Assembly: GCF_022096995.1 (NCBI RefSeq)
Contig: NZ_JACXGQ010000011.1
Coordinates: 1 to 64,000, forward strand
DNA length: 64,000 bases
Direction: 5' to 3'
Origin: Yoonia sp. I 8.24
Lineage (GTDB): Bacteria; Pseudomonadota; Alphaproteobacteria; Rhodobacterales; Rhodobacteraceae
Shown: piece after piece, positions 1-9,307 of the stretch
Position numbering within the stretch: position 1 is the stretch's first letter
Layout: every line of letters begins with the position of its first letter
Translations under genes and position numbers: made by a program
Notes under the pieces: model-generated
The model's input: the letters and a program-made list of their open reading frames with translations, nothing else
What the model was told of the DNA's origin: nothing
The model's database searches: none

Positions 1-109
1 CCCCCCCCCCCCAATTTAGCGTGATCCGCTGTGTTCACGAGGACGTGTTTGCAAGCTTCGTCAGCTGTGCGTAGGCTGTAGTTGAAACTTCCACAAGGCT
101 ATTTGTATT
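1..109. other. Leading noncoding stretch with a poly-C run
   Basis: The window opens with twelve consecutive C residues, then about 95 bases with no convincing gene. An AAGG at 95-98 lies 11 bases before the TTG start of the TPR gene and may be its ribosome-binding site. The homopolymer could be genuine or a contig-edge artefact; nothing here decides. Confidence 0.5.
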
Positions 110-1810
110 TTGCTCAAACGTTCCCTTATTCCCGCTCTCGTTGTGTCTTGCTTTTTGACCTCTGGTGGGGCGGCGCATGCCGATCCGGATGCAGGCGCAT
201 ATTTGGCCAGTCGGCAGGCCGTCTTCGACAGCAATTTTGCAACCAGCGTGCGGTATCTGACCGAAGGGTTGCTTGCTGATCCGACGAATGGTGACCTGTT
301 AGACCTGAACTTGACCGCCTATGTGGCGCTTGCTGATTTCGATAAAGCGGTGGTTATCGCAGAGGCGTTGGCCGATCTTGATATCCGCAATCAGGTGGCA
401 CATTTGGTCTTGCAAGCGGCTGATGTCGACGCCGGGAACTGGGACGAAATCTTTCGCGGGCTTGAAAATGGCCGCACGGTAAGCCCGTTGATTGATGGCG
501 TGGCGCAGGCTTGGGCGCATTTAGGTAACGGTGATATGCGCAAGGCGCGCGCGGCGTTTGACCGGGTCATTGAGACCGATGGGCTGGCTGTCTACGGCAT
601 GACCCACAAGGCTTATGCGCTGGCCTCCGTCGGTGATTTCGAAGGTGCAGAAGCCGTGTTTACGACCCCAATCGCGGGCGGGATGCGCTATAATCGCAAT
701 AGCGGTATCGCCCATGTTCAAATCCTCAGCCAGCTGGGCCGCAATGATGACGCGCTGACGATTTTTGATCTGATTTTTGGGGCGAATTTGGATCCCGAAC
801 TGGTCATGCTGCGCGCGCAGTTGGCAGCGGGCGAGGCTGTGGCCTATGATGCAGTCGCGACCCCCCAGCAAGGCATTGCCGAGCTCTATCATGTCACCGC
901 CAGCGCGGTGATGGATGACGCGCCTGACGCTTACACATTGATGTTCGCCCGTTCGGCCAATTTTTTGTGGCCGGACAATTCGGTCGCAATTTTGATGACC
1001 GCAGGCTTGCTGGAAAAGCTTGATCAATATGATCTGTCCAACGCGGCCTACACCAGTGTCGCGCGCGATGACCCAGCGTTTTATGCCGCTGAATTGGGCC
1101 GGGCTGATGTTCTAGAGGCGGGCGGGCGCGTTGATGCCGCGATCGAAGTGCTGGATGCCCTCTCGCGTAGCCATTCTGATATGCCGCAAGTTTTTGCAAA
1201 CCTCGGAGATGCCCTGCGCCATGATGGACAGTTTGCTGCGGCAAAATCCGCCTACACAAGTGCGCTCGACCTTTATTCAGATGACAACCCTGCCAAATGG
1301 TTTGTCTACTACACACGCGGTATCTGTGATCACCAAACGGATGATTGGCCCAGTGCAGAATCGGATTTTCGTGCGGCGCTTGCGCTCCAACCCGATCATC
1401 CGATGGTGTTGAACTATTTGGGGTATTCGCTGGTCGAACGCGGTGAAAAGCTCGACGAGGCGTTAGGCATGCTCGAAACTGCGGCGGATGCGCGCCCCGA
1501 TAGCGGTGCGATTATTGACAGTCTTGGCTGGGTGTTGTTCCAGCTTGGGCGCTATGACGAAGCTGTCGGATTGCTTGAAAATGCGGCCGCGCTTGCCCCT
1601 GTCGACGCTGTAGTGAACGACCATTTGGGGGATGTGTATTGGGCTGTTGGCCGCACCATTGAAGCAGAGTTTCAATGGAACCGTGCGCTGTCATTTGATC
1701 CGCTTGAAAAGGATGCCGCGCGTATCCGTGATAAGCTAGAACGCGGGCTCGATCTTGTGCTCGTTGACGAAGGCCTTGCGCCGATCCGGGTGGCCAGTGG
1801 CGACAATTAA
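110..1810 (+). CDS. Exported tetratricopeptide-repeat (TPR) protein
   Basis: A 566-residue protein with a signal peptide: basic MLKR start, hydrophobic core, probable cleavage after AHA near residue 25. The rest is a chain of degenerate 34-residue helical repeats. The C-terminal ones are clearest, with typical TPR spacing such as NYLGYSLVERGEKLDEALGM and IIDSLGWVLFQLGRYDEAVG. TPR proteins are protein-protein scaffolds; this one should act in the periplasm or at the outer membrane. The start codon appears to be TTG, chosen because it places a complete signal peptide at the N-terminus. The 3' end overlaps ispE by 14 bases, so the two are probably co-transcribed. The partner is unknown. Confidence 0.85.
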   Translation: MLKRSLIPALVVSCFLTSGGAAHADPDAGAYLASRQAVFDSNFATSVRYLTEGLLADPTNGDLLDLNLTAYVALADFDKAVVIAEALADLDIRNQVAHLVLQAADVDAGNWDEIFRGLENGRTVSPLIDGVAQAWAHLGNGDMRKARAAFDRVIETDGLAVYGMTHKAYALASVGDFEGAEAVFTTPIAGGMRYNRNSGIAHVQILSQLGRNDDALTIFDLIFGANLDPELVMLRAQLAAGEAVAYDAVATPQQGIAELYHVTASAVMDDAPDAYTLMFARSANFLWPDNSVAILMTAGLLEKLDQYDLSNAAYTSVARDDPAFYAAELGRADVLEAGGRVDAAIEVLDALSRSHSDMPQVFANLGDALRHDGQFAAAKSAYTSALDLYSDDNPAKWFVYYTRGICDHQTDDWPSAESDFRAALALQPDHPMVLNYLGYSLVERGEKLDEALGMLETAADARPDSGAIIDSLGWVLFQLGRYDEAVGLLENAAALAPVDAVVNDHLGDVYWAVGRTIEAEFQWNRALSFDPLEKDAARIRDKLERGLDLVLVDEGLAPIRVASGDN

Positions 1811-2672
1811 GGCGATCGCCCCGGCCAAGGTTAACCTCACCTTGCATGTGACGGGGCAGCGTGATGATGGGTATCATTTGCTTGATAGTCTGGTGGTGTT
1901 TGCTGGAGTCTGTGACCAGCTGAGCGCAACAATCACGCCAGACCTCAAGATCAGCGTGCACGGCCCGTTTTCTGGCGGCGTTCCTACTGATGAAAGCAAT
2001 CTGATGATGCGGGCAGCGCAGGTGCTTCGGCGGGTGCGCGGGGTTATTGATGGCGCCTCATTAACGTTAGAAAAACATCTGCCACATGCGGCGGGTATTG
2101 GCAGCGGTTCATCGGATGCTGCGATTACCTTGGCGATGCTGGCCGAACTTTGGGGAGTTGCGCCGCTTGAAGCTGACCACCCCGCCGTAGCAGCGCTCGG
2201 CGCGGATGTGCCAGTCTGTTTGGCTGCGCCCAATCCGATGCGCATGTCCGGCATTGGAGAAGAACTGACGCCTGTGCCGCAACTGCCCGCCTGTGCGATT
2301 GTACTGGTCCGTCCCAAGGTTGCGGTGCCAACGGCGCAAGTATTTGCGAAAATGACCAATAAAAACGATGCACCCATGACACCAATGCCAGATGGCGCGG
2401 ATTACGATGCTTTCGTGGCATGGCTGCGCGAACAACGTAACGATATGCAGGCTGCGGCACAGGCGATTGCCCCTGAAATCAGCACGGTTCTTGCCAAGCT
2501 GAATTCACTGCCCGGTGTCAGCGTTGCAGGCATGTCGGGGTCGGGCGCGACATGTTTTGGGTTGGTCAAAGACATGGCCACAGCGCGCCATGTCGCGCGG
2601 ATTGTTCAGGTTTCGCAAATGGATTGGTGGGTTGCCCCCGCCGAAGTGCTGGGCACCAATCAGGTATTTTGA
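1797..2672 (+). CDS. ispE: 4-diphosphocytidyl-2-C-methyl-D-erythritol kinase
   Basis: IspE phosphorylates CDP-methylerythritol with ATP in the non-mevalonate (MEP) isoprenoid pathway, in the cytoplasm. The N-terminus AIAPAKVNLTLHVTG holds the conserved Lys and Asn, and the GHMP-kinase glycine loop PHAAGIGSGSSDAA lies near residues 95-108. The late motif SGSGATCFGL is also typical. I chose GTG at 1797, giving 291 residues and the family N-terminus; a TTG at 1755 would add 14 untypical residues. It overlaps the end of the TPR gene, and its own 3' end overlaps the convergent HAD gene by 13 bases. Confidence 0.95.
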   Translation: MATIKAIAPAKVNLTLHVTGQRDDGYHLLDSLVVFAGVCDQLSATITPDLKISVHGPFSGGVPTDESNLMMRAAQVLRRVRGVIDGASLTLEKHLPHAAGIGSGSSDAAITLAMLAELWGVAPLEADHPAVAALGADVPVCLAAPNPMRMSGIGEELTPVPQLPACAIVLVRPKVAVPTAQVFAKMTNKNDAPMTPMPDGADYDAFVAWLREQRNDMQAAAQAIAPEISTVLAKLNSLPGVSVAGMSGSGATCFGLVKDMATARHVARIVQVSQMDWWVAPAEVLGTNQVF

Positions 2673-3313
2673 CCCAGCCCCAACGCCTGTGTGATTTGGT
2701 CCATATGGGTAATTGGTGTAGCACCTGTATCGCCGATGCGGGTGGGGTCGCCATCTGCGACATAGCCAAAGCAGGGCATACCCGCAGCTTTGGCGGCTAA
2801 GAAACCAGCAGGCATATCGTCGATCATCACCGTTTCATCCGGGCTGGCACCGTGATCTGCCATGATCTTTTGCAGCATATCGGGGTTGGGTTTGGGCCCA
2901 TGTTCGTGGCCTGAATAGATACGCCCTGCAAACAGATCAAATAGGCCAGACGGGCTGAGGCTGATTTCCATCTTGGGCACGGGGCCGTTTGATGCAATGG
3001 CGCGTTTAACCCCAGCGCGGTCAAGCGCGTGGATCAGGTCAATCACCCCCGCGATGACGGGCACGCCGTTGCGAAGCGCCGCAAATATGTCGACATAGAT
3101 ATCCGCCTCCCAAGTATCGGGAAGCTGCGCGCCACGGCGCGTGGCCTCAACGCCGACGCCTGTAATCGTGCCGCCTGCGAACATGTGATGGACGTCGCTG
3201 GGGCTGATAGTCAGGCCAAAACCTGCGAGGTTGGCCGATATGATCTGATCCGTCATCGGTTCCGTATCGACCAGCACGCCGTCGCAATCAAAAATTACCA
3301 GTTTGGGGGTCAT
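2660..3313 (-). CDS. HAD-superfamily hydrolase, phosphoglycolate-phosphatase-like
   Basis: A 217-residue haloacid-dehalogenase phosphatase. Motif I is FDCDGVLVDTEP near residues 8-19, with nucleophile and acid/base Asp. Motif II is the ASN of RAIASNGP, and motif III/IV is KPNPDMLQ followed by VMIDDMPAG. The helical cap between motifs I and II is the subfamily-I type seen in beta-phosphoglucomutase and Gph. The likely substrate is a small sugar phosphate or phosphoglycolate and cannot be fixed by sequence. It is the last gene of a three-gene minus-strand operon and overlaps rsmD by 4 bases. Confidence 0.85.
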   Translation of the reverse strand: MTPKLVIFDCDGVLVDTEPMTDQIISANLAGFGLTISPSDVHHMFAGGTITGVGVEATRRGAQLPDTWEADIYVDIFAALRNGVPVIAGVIDLIHALDRAGVKRAIASNGPVPKMEISLSPSGLFDLFAGRIYSGHEHGPKPNPDMLQKIMADHGASPDETVMIDDMPAGFLAAKAAGMPCFGYVADGDPTRIGDTGATPITHMDQITQALGLGQNT

Positions 3314-3867
3314 TGGTTTGCCTCAAGAAACGTGACCCAGCTGTCGCCATAGCGGCGCTGATCACGTGTTGAAAATCCGGGGGGGGCGATTTGGGCGGTG
3401 TTTTCTTCCCAAACGATTAGCGCGCCGGGCGCGATCCATCCGGCGGCCTTTGCCGACGCCAAGGCCTTTGCACCAAGCGCGTGCCCGTAAGGCGGGTCCA
3501 AAAACACCAACCCACAGGCTGTACCCGCAGGCAGTTGCATCGCATCGGCGCTGATCAGCTTTGTGTCTGCTTGGCGTCGCAGTTTTGCGATGTTTGCGCG
3601 GATCAGCTTTTGCGCCACACGTCCGTTTTCGACGAATGTCACATGGGATGCCCCGCGTGAAAGCGCCTCAAGCCCGAGCGCACCGGTGCCAGCAAAAAGA
3701 TCCAACACAGTAACGCCGTTGATCGAATCGCCAAAGCGGCCGCCTTGCAAGACGTTAAACAGGCTTTCACGGACGCGGTCTGTTGTGGGGCGCAAATGCG
3801 CGGCCGTATCACCCGCGCCGACATCTGCTAGGACCGTACCGCGATGGGTGCCTGCAACGATCCTCAT
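3310..3867 (-). CDS. rsmD: 16S rRNA (guanine(966)-N2)-methyltransferase
   Basis: RsmD methylates N2 of G966 in 16S rRNA using S-adenosylmethionine. The 185-residue protein begins MRIVAGTHRG, the usual RsmD opening. Motif I for SAM binding is LDLFAGTGALGLEALSRGA, and the catalytic N-methyltransferase motif DPPY follows in LVFLDPPYGHALG. Length and order match the family. Start and stop overlap both neighbours by 4 bases, so it is translationally coupled between the FAD oxidoreductase and the HAD hydrolase. Confidence 0.95.
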   Translation of the reverse strand: MRIVAGTHRGTVLADVGAGDTAAHLRPTTDRVRESLFNVLQGGRFGDSINGVTVLDLFAGTGALGLEALSRGASHVTFVENGRVAQKLIRANIAKLRRQADTKLISADAMQLPAGTACGLVFLDPPYGHALGAKALASAKAAGWIAPGALIVWEENTAQIAPPGFSTRDQRRYGDSWVTFLEANQ

Positions 3868-5078
3868 GGCTTAAGAAGCGCCTTCATATCTGTCGCTGGA
3901 TCTGTGATTTGCGCGGGCGTCGGGCTGCGGCCTGCTTCGATCAGGCGTTTGCCGATCATGTAATTACGCGGATCATTCATCGCATCAACGGCCAACAGCT
4001 CGCTGCCCTTAAAATACCAGTTTGACTGTACCCCGGGTGCATCGCCAATACGGGTATAAACATCGGTGTAGCCTGTATTCAGGCCGGCAATTTGCAATTT
4101 GCAATCATATTGATCCGACCAGAACCATGGCCTTGGCGCATAGGGTTCATCGTTGCCCATGATATTGCGCGCGATGGCTTCGGCCTGATCGATCGCATTG
4201 CCCACACTTTCAAGCCGAATACGCGCGCCCTTGAACAGACAAGATGCGCAATCGCCCGCGGCCCAGATATGCGGATCAGAGGTGCGCCCGTTTTCGTCGG
4301 TGGTGATCCCGCTATCGACTGCGATGCCGGCACTTTCAGCAAGAATCGTTGCTGGGTTGATCCCAACCCCGACAACGGCAAAATCGATGGCGATTTCGGT
4401 GCCATCGGTTAGGCGCGCGCCGGTGACGCGATCATCGCCGATCAGGCGATCAAGCCCCACGCCTTCGCGGATATCGACGCCGTGTGACTTGTGTAGCGCA
4501 CGGAAATAATCTGACGTTTGCGGCGCGGCGACCCGCTGCAAAATGCGGTCTGCCATTTCGACCAACGTGACTTTTAGCCCGCGTTTCGCAGCCACCGCTG
4601 CCGCCTCTAGCCCGATATAGCCGCCACCAATAATCAACACCTGCCGGCCTTCAACGAGCGCTGGTGCCATTGCATCTGCGTCGTCAAGATCGCGCATTCC
4701 GTAGACCCCATCGAGCATACCACCGATGGAAGCGGGCAGCATGCGCGGATGTGCGCCGACTGTGAGTGCCAGTTCGTCGTAGCTCACAACACTGTTATCG
4801 GACAGGGTGACGGTCTTGCCTTGGCGGTCAATTGCGACCACCCGGGTGCTCAAACGCAGTAAAATTTGCTGATCTTCGTAGAATTCGGCGGGGCGCAAAT
4901 ACAGCCGTTCTTTCGGCATTTCCTCAAGTAAATAAGCCTTTGAAAGCGGTGGGCGCTGGTACGGGGGCACAGTTTCCGCCCCAATCATCGTGATGTCGCC
5001 ATCAAAGCCATCACTGCGCAATTTCGCAGCCAATGCAGCACCCGCTTGGCCTGCGCCGACGATGACGACATGTGTCAT
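3864..5078 (-). CDS. FAD-dependent oxidoreductase, ferredoxin-reductase type
   Basis: A 404-residue two-dinucleotide-binding flavoprotein. The FAD-binding Rossmann motif is VGAGQAGAALAAKL at the N-terminus, a second GxGxxG (IIGGGYIGLEAAA) near residue 150 binds NAD(P)H, and AAGDCAS near residue 275 contacts the flavin. The family reduces ferredoxins or rubredoxins of P450 and dioxygenase systems, but no ferredoxin or oxygenase is adjacent, so the partner is unknown. The start at 5078 is preceded by AAGGAGAT; a longer reading to 5099 adds seven unlikely residues. It is divergent from a peroxiredoxin across about 87 bases that carry nested inverted repeats. Confidence 0.88.
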   Translation of the reverse strand: MTHVVIVGAGQAGAALAAKLRSDGFDGDITMIGAETVPPYQRPPLSKAYLLEEMPKERLYLRPAEFYEDQQILLRLSTRVVAIDRQGKTVTLSDNSVVSYDELALTVGAHPRMLPASIGGMLDGVYGMRDLDDADAMAPALVEGRQVLIIGGGYIGLEAAAVAAKRGLKVTLVEMADRILQRVAAPQTSDYFRALHKSHGVDIREGVGLDRLIGDDRVTGARLTDGTEIAIDFAVVGVGINPATILAESAGIAVDSGITTDENGRTSDPHIWAAGDCASCLFKGARIRLESVGNAIDQAEAIARNIMGNDEPYAPRPWFWSDQYDCKLQIAGLNTGYTDVYTRIGDAPGVQSNWYFKGSELLAVDAMNDPRNYMIGKRLIEAGRSPTPAQITDPATDMKALLKP

Positions 5079-5103
5079 GTTGATCTCCTTGGGGGTCACC
5101 CAC

Positions 5104-5145
5104 TTGTTTCACGCCCATCTATATGGGACTCACCAAAAGAAACAA
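5104..5145. promoter_or_regulatory. Nested inverted repeats in a divergent promoter region
   Basis: TTGTTTC (5104-5110) is mirrored by GAAACAA (5139-5145), and between them CCCAT (5114-5118) is mirrored by ATGGG (5123-5127). Both pairs are perfect. The position between two divergent redox genes suggests a shared operator, but it does not match a consensus I know. Confidence 0.4.
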
Positions 5146-5165
5146 ACACGAAGGGGCAAATAATA

Positions 5166-5657
5166 ATGACAATAAAAACAGGCGATACGCTGCCAGATGC
5201 AACACTGCTGGCGCTGGGCGACAACGGGCCAGAGGAAGTCGCGCTTGCCGATAAATTGGCAAACCGCAAAGTAATCATCTTTGGCCTGCCGGGTGCCTAT
5301 ACTGGCACATGTTCGACAGCGCATGTTCCCAGCTTTATGGTGACGTCTGATGACTTTAAGGCCAAAGGCGTGGATGAGATTATCTGCGTCGCGGTCAATG
5401 ATCCATTCGTGATGAAAGCATGGGGCGAGGCGACCCGCGCGACCGACGAAGGGATTACGATGCTTGCGGATGCGCACAGCGAATTCACTACCGCAATCGG
5501 TATGGAATTTAGTGCGCCGCCTGCTGGGTTCATCAACCGTTCAAAACGCTATGCGATGCTGGTTGATAACGGTGTGGTCAGCATTTTGAACGCTGAATCT
5601 AATCCGGGTGAATGCGATATTTCTGCGGGTGAGACGCTTCTCGAAGCGATGGACTAG
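5166..5657 (+). CDS. Peroxiredoxin, Prx5 type
   Basis: A 163-residue thiol peroxidase that reduces hydrogen peroxide and organic peroxides. The active-site segment PGAYTGTCSTAHVPSF, near residues 40-55, carries the peroxidatic Cys after the catalytic Thr; the more usual form is PGAFTPTC. Later motifs, an AVNDPFVM stretch and LADAHSEFTTAIG, are typical of the Prx5 group, which mostly uses glutathione/glutaredoxin or thioredoxin for recycling. ATG at 5166 is chosen because the domain starts there and GAAGGGG lies upstream; the reading frame is open further upstream but untypical. Confidence 0.93.
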   Translation: MTIKTGDTLPDATLLALGDNGPEEVALADKLANRKVIIFGLPGAYTGTCSTAHVPSFMVTSDDFKAKGVDEIICVAVNDPFVMKAWGEATRATDEGITMLADAHSEFTTAIGMEFSAPPAGFINRSKRYAMLVDNGVVSILNAESNPGECDISAGETLLEAMD

Positions 5658-5666
5658 GACAAGGTT

Positions 5667-5689
5667 GGGCGGCGCGTTTTACGCCGCCC
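5667..5689 (+). terminator. GC-rich stem-loop between convergent genes
   Basis: GGGCGGCG pairs perfectly with CGCCGCCC around a 7-base loop, between the convergent peroxiredoxin and mscS-family genes. There is no clear U-run on either side, so it may act by structure alone or not at all. Confidence 0.4.
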
Positions 5690-5696
5690 GGTCGGC

Positions 5697-6563
5697 CTAG
5701 CCGTTGGCTCGTACAATTGTCTGGGTCGGGAACGGAATATCGATCCCGGCTTTATCAAGCGCTTCTTTGACCTGACGTTTCATATCGGCTTGGAACTGGA
5801 ACAGATCGCCGCGGTCGCACCAGACACGCACCAGAAAATCAACAGAACTGTCGCCAAGGTTATTGACCTGAATAAACGGCTCTGGGTCGGTTTTTGCACG
5901 TGGATCGGCAAGAATTGTATCGCGGATCACCTGTTCGGCGGTCTTTAGATTTGCACCGTAGCCGACGCCAAACACCCATTCTGCGCGACGTGTTTCATAG
6001 ATAGAATAGTTGACGATCGTATTGCCCCAAACCTGTGCATTTGGGATGATGATCTGTAGGTTCGCAGGCGACGCCAGTTCGATAAAGTTCAGCGTGACGT
6101 TTTGTACGGTACCCATTTGGCCAGAAACCTCGACGAAATCGCCGATTTTTACTGGGCGGAAGAATACGATCATCACACCAGCAGCGACGTTCGACAAAGT
6201 GCCTTGCAGGGCTAGACCAATGGCCAAACCCGCCGCACCGATGACCGCGACAAATGACGTAGTTTGAACGCCAAATGTGTTGAGTACAAAGAGAAAGGCA
6301 AAGCCAATCACCACATAGCGGGTGATATTGCCTAGGAAGTTGAACAGGGTGATATCAAGATGCGGGTTTGCTTGCCCAAGTTTGACCAGCCGCCGCCGCA
6401 GCCAGCCCCCAAGGATAAATCCGGCAATTAAAATAAAAATCGCGGCAGCGACATTTCCGAAGATAGAGACGAGAAACTGTACCGTCAGTACATCTCCGAT
6501 GGTGTTTCCATTCCAAATGGCGGTATCTAACAGCTTATCCAAGACTGCCTCCTGCAAGTTCAT
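5697..6563 (-). CDS. Small-conductance mechanosensitive channel, MscS family
   Basis: About 288 residues, close to E. coli MscS. Three hydrophobic segments precede the pore helix [20 protein letters not shown], whose Gly/Ala packing pattern is diagnostic. The cytoplasmic beta domain follows, with [17 protein letters not shown]. These channels open under membrane tension and release solutes during hypo-osmotic shock. ATG at 6563 begins just before the first helix and overlaps phhB by 29 bases; an in-frame start at 6614 would extend the overlap and is less likely. It is the last gene of a minus-strand operon starting at ridA. Confidence 0.9.
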   Translation of the reverse strand: MNLQEAVLDKLLDTAIWNGNTIGDVLTVQFLVSIFGNVAAAIFILIAGFILGGWLRRRLVKLGQANPHLDITLFNFLGNITRYVVIGFAFLFVLNTFGVQTTSFVAVIGAAGLAIGLALQGTLSNVAAGVMIVFFRPVKIGDFVEVSGQMGTVQNVTLNFIELASPANLQIIIPNAQVWGNTIVNYSIYETRRAEWVFGVGYGANLKTAEQVIRDTILADPRAKTDPEPFIQVNNLGDSSVDFLVRVWCDRGDLFQFQADMKRQVKEALDKAGIDIPFPTQTIVRANG

Positions 6564-6831
6564 CCAATTTTTCGCCAAGCTTGACGTCTCGCGTCGATAG
6601 ACCACCTGCGTCATGCGTGGTCAACGTAACGACGACCGTTTTATAAATATTTGTCCATTCGGGGTGATGATCCCATTTTTCTGCCCAAAATGCAGCACGT
6701 GTCATGAACCCAAAGGCGTCAATAAAACTTGCGAAGCGGTAGGTCTTGCTGATCGCGTCGCGCCCGTCGACCATGGCCCAACCGTTCACCAGCAGTGGCG
6801 AAAGCAGTTCTTTGCGTTCTAAAGGGGTCAT
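6535..6831 (-). CDS. phhB: Pterin-4a-carbinolamine dehydratase
   Basis: A 98-residue PCD/DCoH protein that dehydrates 4a-hydroxytetrahydrobiopterin, recycling the pterin used by aromatic amino-acid hydroxylases; in bacteria it is also linked to molybdopterin metabolism. The diagnostic motif [16 protein letters not shown], near residues 51-66, carries the catalytic His pair, and the closing [13 protein letters not shown] is typical. No phenylalanine hydroxylase is in the window. Its start overlaps the upstream FemAB-like gene by 4 bases. Confidence 0.95.
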   Translation of the reverse strand: MTPLERKELLSPLLVNGWAMVDGRDAISKTYRFASFIDAFGFMTRAAFWAEKWDHHPEWTNIYKTVVVTLTTHDAGGLSTRDVKLGEKLDELAGGSLG

Positions 6832-8012
6832 TGCTGTTCCTCTTGGTTGGATTTCTTGAAGGGGCCATAGCTGGTAAGAATTTCGATTTCATTGTCAACA
6901 GCGGCACGCTCGGCCTCAAGATACTGCCCAACGGCGTCACGAAACCCGGGATCGCCGAACCAATGCAAAGAATGCGTCGCAACGGGTAGGTATCCGCGCG
7001 CAAGCTTATGCTCACCTTGGGCACCGGCCTCGACCCGGTGCAATCTGTTTTGGATCGCAAAGTCGATTGCTTGGTAATAGCAGATTTCAAAATGCAGGCA
7101 GGGGTGATGTTCGGTGCAACCCCAATACCGCCCATAAAGCGTATCACGGCCAATGAAATTCAGCGCCCCCGCAACTGCCTGCCCGTCGTGCATGGCGAAC
7201 ACCAGCAGCATGTCGTCGCGCAAGCTCTCTTGTGCCCGGTCGAAAAAATCTCGGGTGAGATAGGGGGTCCCCCATTTGCGAGTGCCAGTGTCTTGGTAAA
7301 ACTCCCAAAACGCATCCCAATGGGTGGATTGGATTTGATCGCCCGTCAGGGTGATGATTTCACCACCAAAGGCGTGCGCTTGGGCGCGTTCTTTGCGGAT
7401 GTTTTTGCGTTTGCGGCTGGACAGCGTTGCAAGAAATGCGTCGAAATCGGCGTAGTCATCGTTGATCCAGTGGTATTGTTGACCAATGCGCGATTGCAGC
7501 CCCATTTCAGCGCCTGCGATGGCCTCGGCCTCGGTGCAGAACGTGGCGTGTAACGATGACAATTCATTATCGGCGGCGATTTGAATTGCGCCTTGGATTA
7601 GCGCCGACATACCGACGGTTTCAAACCCCGGGCGGGTTAAAAACCGACGCCCTGTCGCTGGTGTGAATGGCACGGCGATCTGTAGTTTCGGGTAATATCG
7701 TCCGCCTGCGTTTTCATAGGCCTGCGCCCAATTGTGATCAAAGATGTATTCGCCCTGACTGTGGCCTTTGGCATAAAGCGGGGCGGCAGCGATCATCTGC
7801 CCGTCTTGATGCGCTGTCAGATAACGGGGTTGCCAACCGCTGCCCGCACCCACTGATCCGCTATCCTCAACCGCGCGTAAGAACCGATAGGTGGTGAACG
7901 GGTCAACGGGCCGGCCGGTTGCGTCTTCGGGGCAGGCGCAGGCATCCCATTCTGCGGTGTCAATGCTGGCAAGGCTGGGGTGCGCTGCAATTTCAATCGG
8001 GGTGTTGGTCAT
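6828..8012 (-). CDS. FemAB-like/GNAT-fold acyltransferase (DUF482 family)
   Basis: About 394 residues. The family (PF04339, peptidogalycan biosynthesis or FemAB-like) has a duplicated GNAT fold. The conserved segments [15 protein letters not shown], the [20 protein letters not shown] region and the [12 protein letters not shown] and [14 protein letters not shown] stretches all appear. Related FemX/FemAB enzymes add amino acids to cell-wall peptides, but the substrate of this bacterial family is not established. I chose ATG at 8012; a TTG at 8063 would overlap the GDPD gene by 20 bases. It is co-directional and tightly packed with GDPD and phhB. Confidence 0.82.
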   Translation of the reverse strand: MTNTPIEIAAHPSLASIDTAEWDACACPEDATGRPVDPFTTYRFLRAVEDSGSVGAGSGWQPRYLTAHQDGQMIAAAPLYAKGHSQGEYIFDHNWAQAYENAGGRYYPKLQIAVPFTPATGRRFLTRPGFETVGMSALIQGAIQIAADNELSSLHATFCTEAEAIAGAEMGLQSRIGQQYHWINDDYADFDAFLATLSSRKRKNIRKERAQAHAFGGEIITLTGDQIQSTHWDAFWEFYQDTGTRKWGTPYLTRDFFDRAQESLRDDMLLVFAMHDGQAVAGALNFIGRDTLYGRYWGCTEHHPCLHFEICYYQAIDFAIQNRLHRVEAGAQGEHKLARGYLPVATHSLHWFGDPGFRDAVGQYLEAERAAVDNEIEILTSYGPFKKSNQEEQQ

Positions 8013-8043
8013 ATCCACAGATTTGGGGTTGCGCGGGTCCGCG

Positions 8044-8796
8044 TCAAGCGCGGTACCCTTCAAAGGTCACATTTTCCGCGACTTCGCGCGCCTTTGCTTC
8101 TGCCTCAGGCGATCGGATGGTCCAACAGAGCACACGTGCGCCTTGCGATTTTAGCGTGGTCACGCGTGGGCGGTCCAGATCATCGGCCTCATGACTGATA
8201 AAGCAGGCTCCGGTGCGGTCGTAATCTGGGATATCGCGCAATTCATTTCGCCTGCCACTGGGAACCTCTGGCCAAAATTTTGAGAGGTAGCTAGAGGTCG
8301 TGATCCCGCGCGGGATTTGCGGGGCAAGATGCGCCATCGCGGCCACGCTATGCGGGTTGAAAGACATTACGGCAACGTCGCCAGTATAGTTGGCGAGCGC
8401 ATCGGCGGTGGCCTTTTCAAGCTGGCCGACGTTTGGGCCCATCGCGCCGTCTTGGTCTTTAATCTCGATCAGCAGCGGGACTTGTCCCTTCACGGTGGTC
8501 AGAACCTCGGGCAGCGTTGGAATTTTGCCCGCGTCATCCGTCAGGGGAATCTGCACCAATTCGGCAAGATCGCGTGATTTCACGGGACCGGTTTGCGCGG
8601 TCAGCCGATCAAGCAGGTCGTCGTGAAACACAATGGCGTGCCCGTCGCGCGATAGCTGCACGTCAATTTCAATGCCATAGCCAGCATCAATCGCGGCCTG
8701 TATCGACGCAAGGCTATTTTCAACGCGTCCATTTGCACGGTCATGCAGGGCGCGGTGGGTGATCGGGCGGGCAAAGAAGGATGCGGGTAGCGTCAT
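8044..8796 (-). CDS. Glycerophosphodiester phosphodiesterase (GDPD family)
   Basis: A 250-residue cytoplasmic GDPD that hydrolyses glycerophosphodiesters to glycerol-3-phosphate and an alcohol. The family opening THRALHDRANGRVENS has the catalytic His and the Glu-Asn pair, followed by IEIDVQLSRDGHAIVFHDD with the metal-binding Glu/Asp and second His, and LLIEIKDQDG. No signal peptide is seen, which fits a UgpQ-like intracellular enzyme. It overlaps ridA by 4 bases and lies in the same operon. Confidence 0.93.
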   Translation of the reverse strand: MTLPASFFARPITHRALHDRANGRVENSLASIQAAIDAGYGIEIDVQLSRDGHAIVFHDDLLDRLTAQTGPVKSRDLAELVQIPLTDDAGKIPTLPEVLTTVKGQVPLLIEIKDQDGAMGPNVGQLEKATADALANYTGDVAVMSFNPHSVAAMAHLAPQIPRGITTSSYLSKFWPEVPSGRRNELRDIPDYDRTGACFISHEADDLDRPRVTTLKSQGARVLCWTIRSPEAEAKAREVAENVTFEGYRA

Positions 8797-9254
8797 TTTA
8801 TTTGAAAGATCGCTTCGATTTCGACTGCAACGTCTAGCGGCAGGCTGGCCGCGCTGACTGCAGAGCGCGCATGGCGGCCTGCATCGCCAAGGGCGGCAAC
8901 CATAAAGTCAGATGCACCGTTGATGACTTTGGGTTGGTCCGTGAAATCAGCAGTGGAATTGACGAAACCTACCAGTTTAACAACCTGCACGAGGCGGTCG
9001 ATGTCGCCGTCACAAGCAGCCTTGAGTTGGGCCAGCAAGCTAATTGCACAGGCTTTGGCGGCGTCAGCACCCGCTTCTACACTTATATCAGCGCCCAGCT
9101 TACCAGTTATCAAACCGTCCGCTGAGGCCGAAATTTGGCCCGACACGTAAACCATATCGCCAACAATAACATAGGGCACATAGTTGGCGGCGGGTGCGGG
9201 TGCGTCAGGCAGGGTCACACCCAATTCGGCCAGTTTTGTTTCAATCGCGCTCAT
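8793..9254 (-). CDS. RidA/YjgF-family protein
   Basis: A 153-residue Rid-superfamily protein. The VYVSGQIS core and a conserved Arg in the segment GRHARSAVSAASLPLDVAVE, which closes the ligand pocket in RidA enzymes, are present. Canonical RidA deaminates reactive enamine/imine intermediates from PLP enzymes. This long variant, with an N-terminal helix (IETKLAELGVTLP), belongs to a Rid subfamily often of unproven activity. AGGAG is well placed before the ATG. It appears to lead the operon ridA, GDPD, FemAB-like, phhB, mscS. Confidence 0.88.
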   Translation of the reverse strand: MSAIETKLAELGVTLPDAPAPAANYVPYVIVGDMVYVSGQISASADGLITGKLGADISVEAGADAAKACAISLLAQLKAACDGDIDRLVQVVKLVGFVNSTADFTDQPKVINGASDFMVAALGDAGRHARSAVSAASLPLDVAVEIEAIFQIK

Positions 9255-9307
9255 GGGAATCTCCTGTCATTTTGACGGACGCTAGCGGGCAATCCGGCTG
9301 CGTGCAA

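Noticed and set aside
521-1316. Long minus-strand ORFs within the TPR gene
   Set aside because: They are reverse-strand shadows of a high-GC gene, with no recognisable protein pattern.
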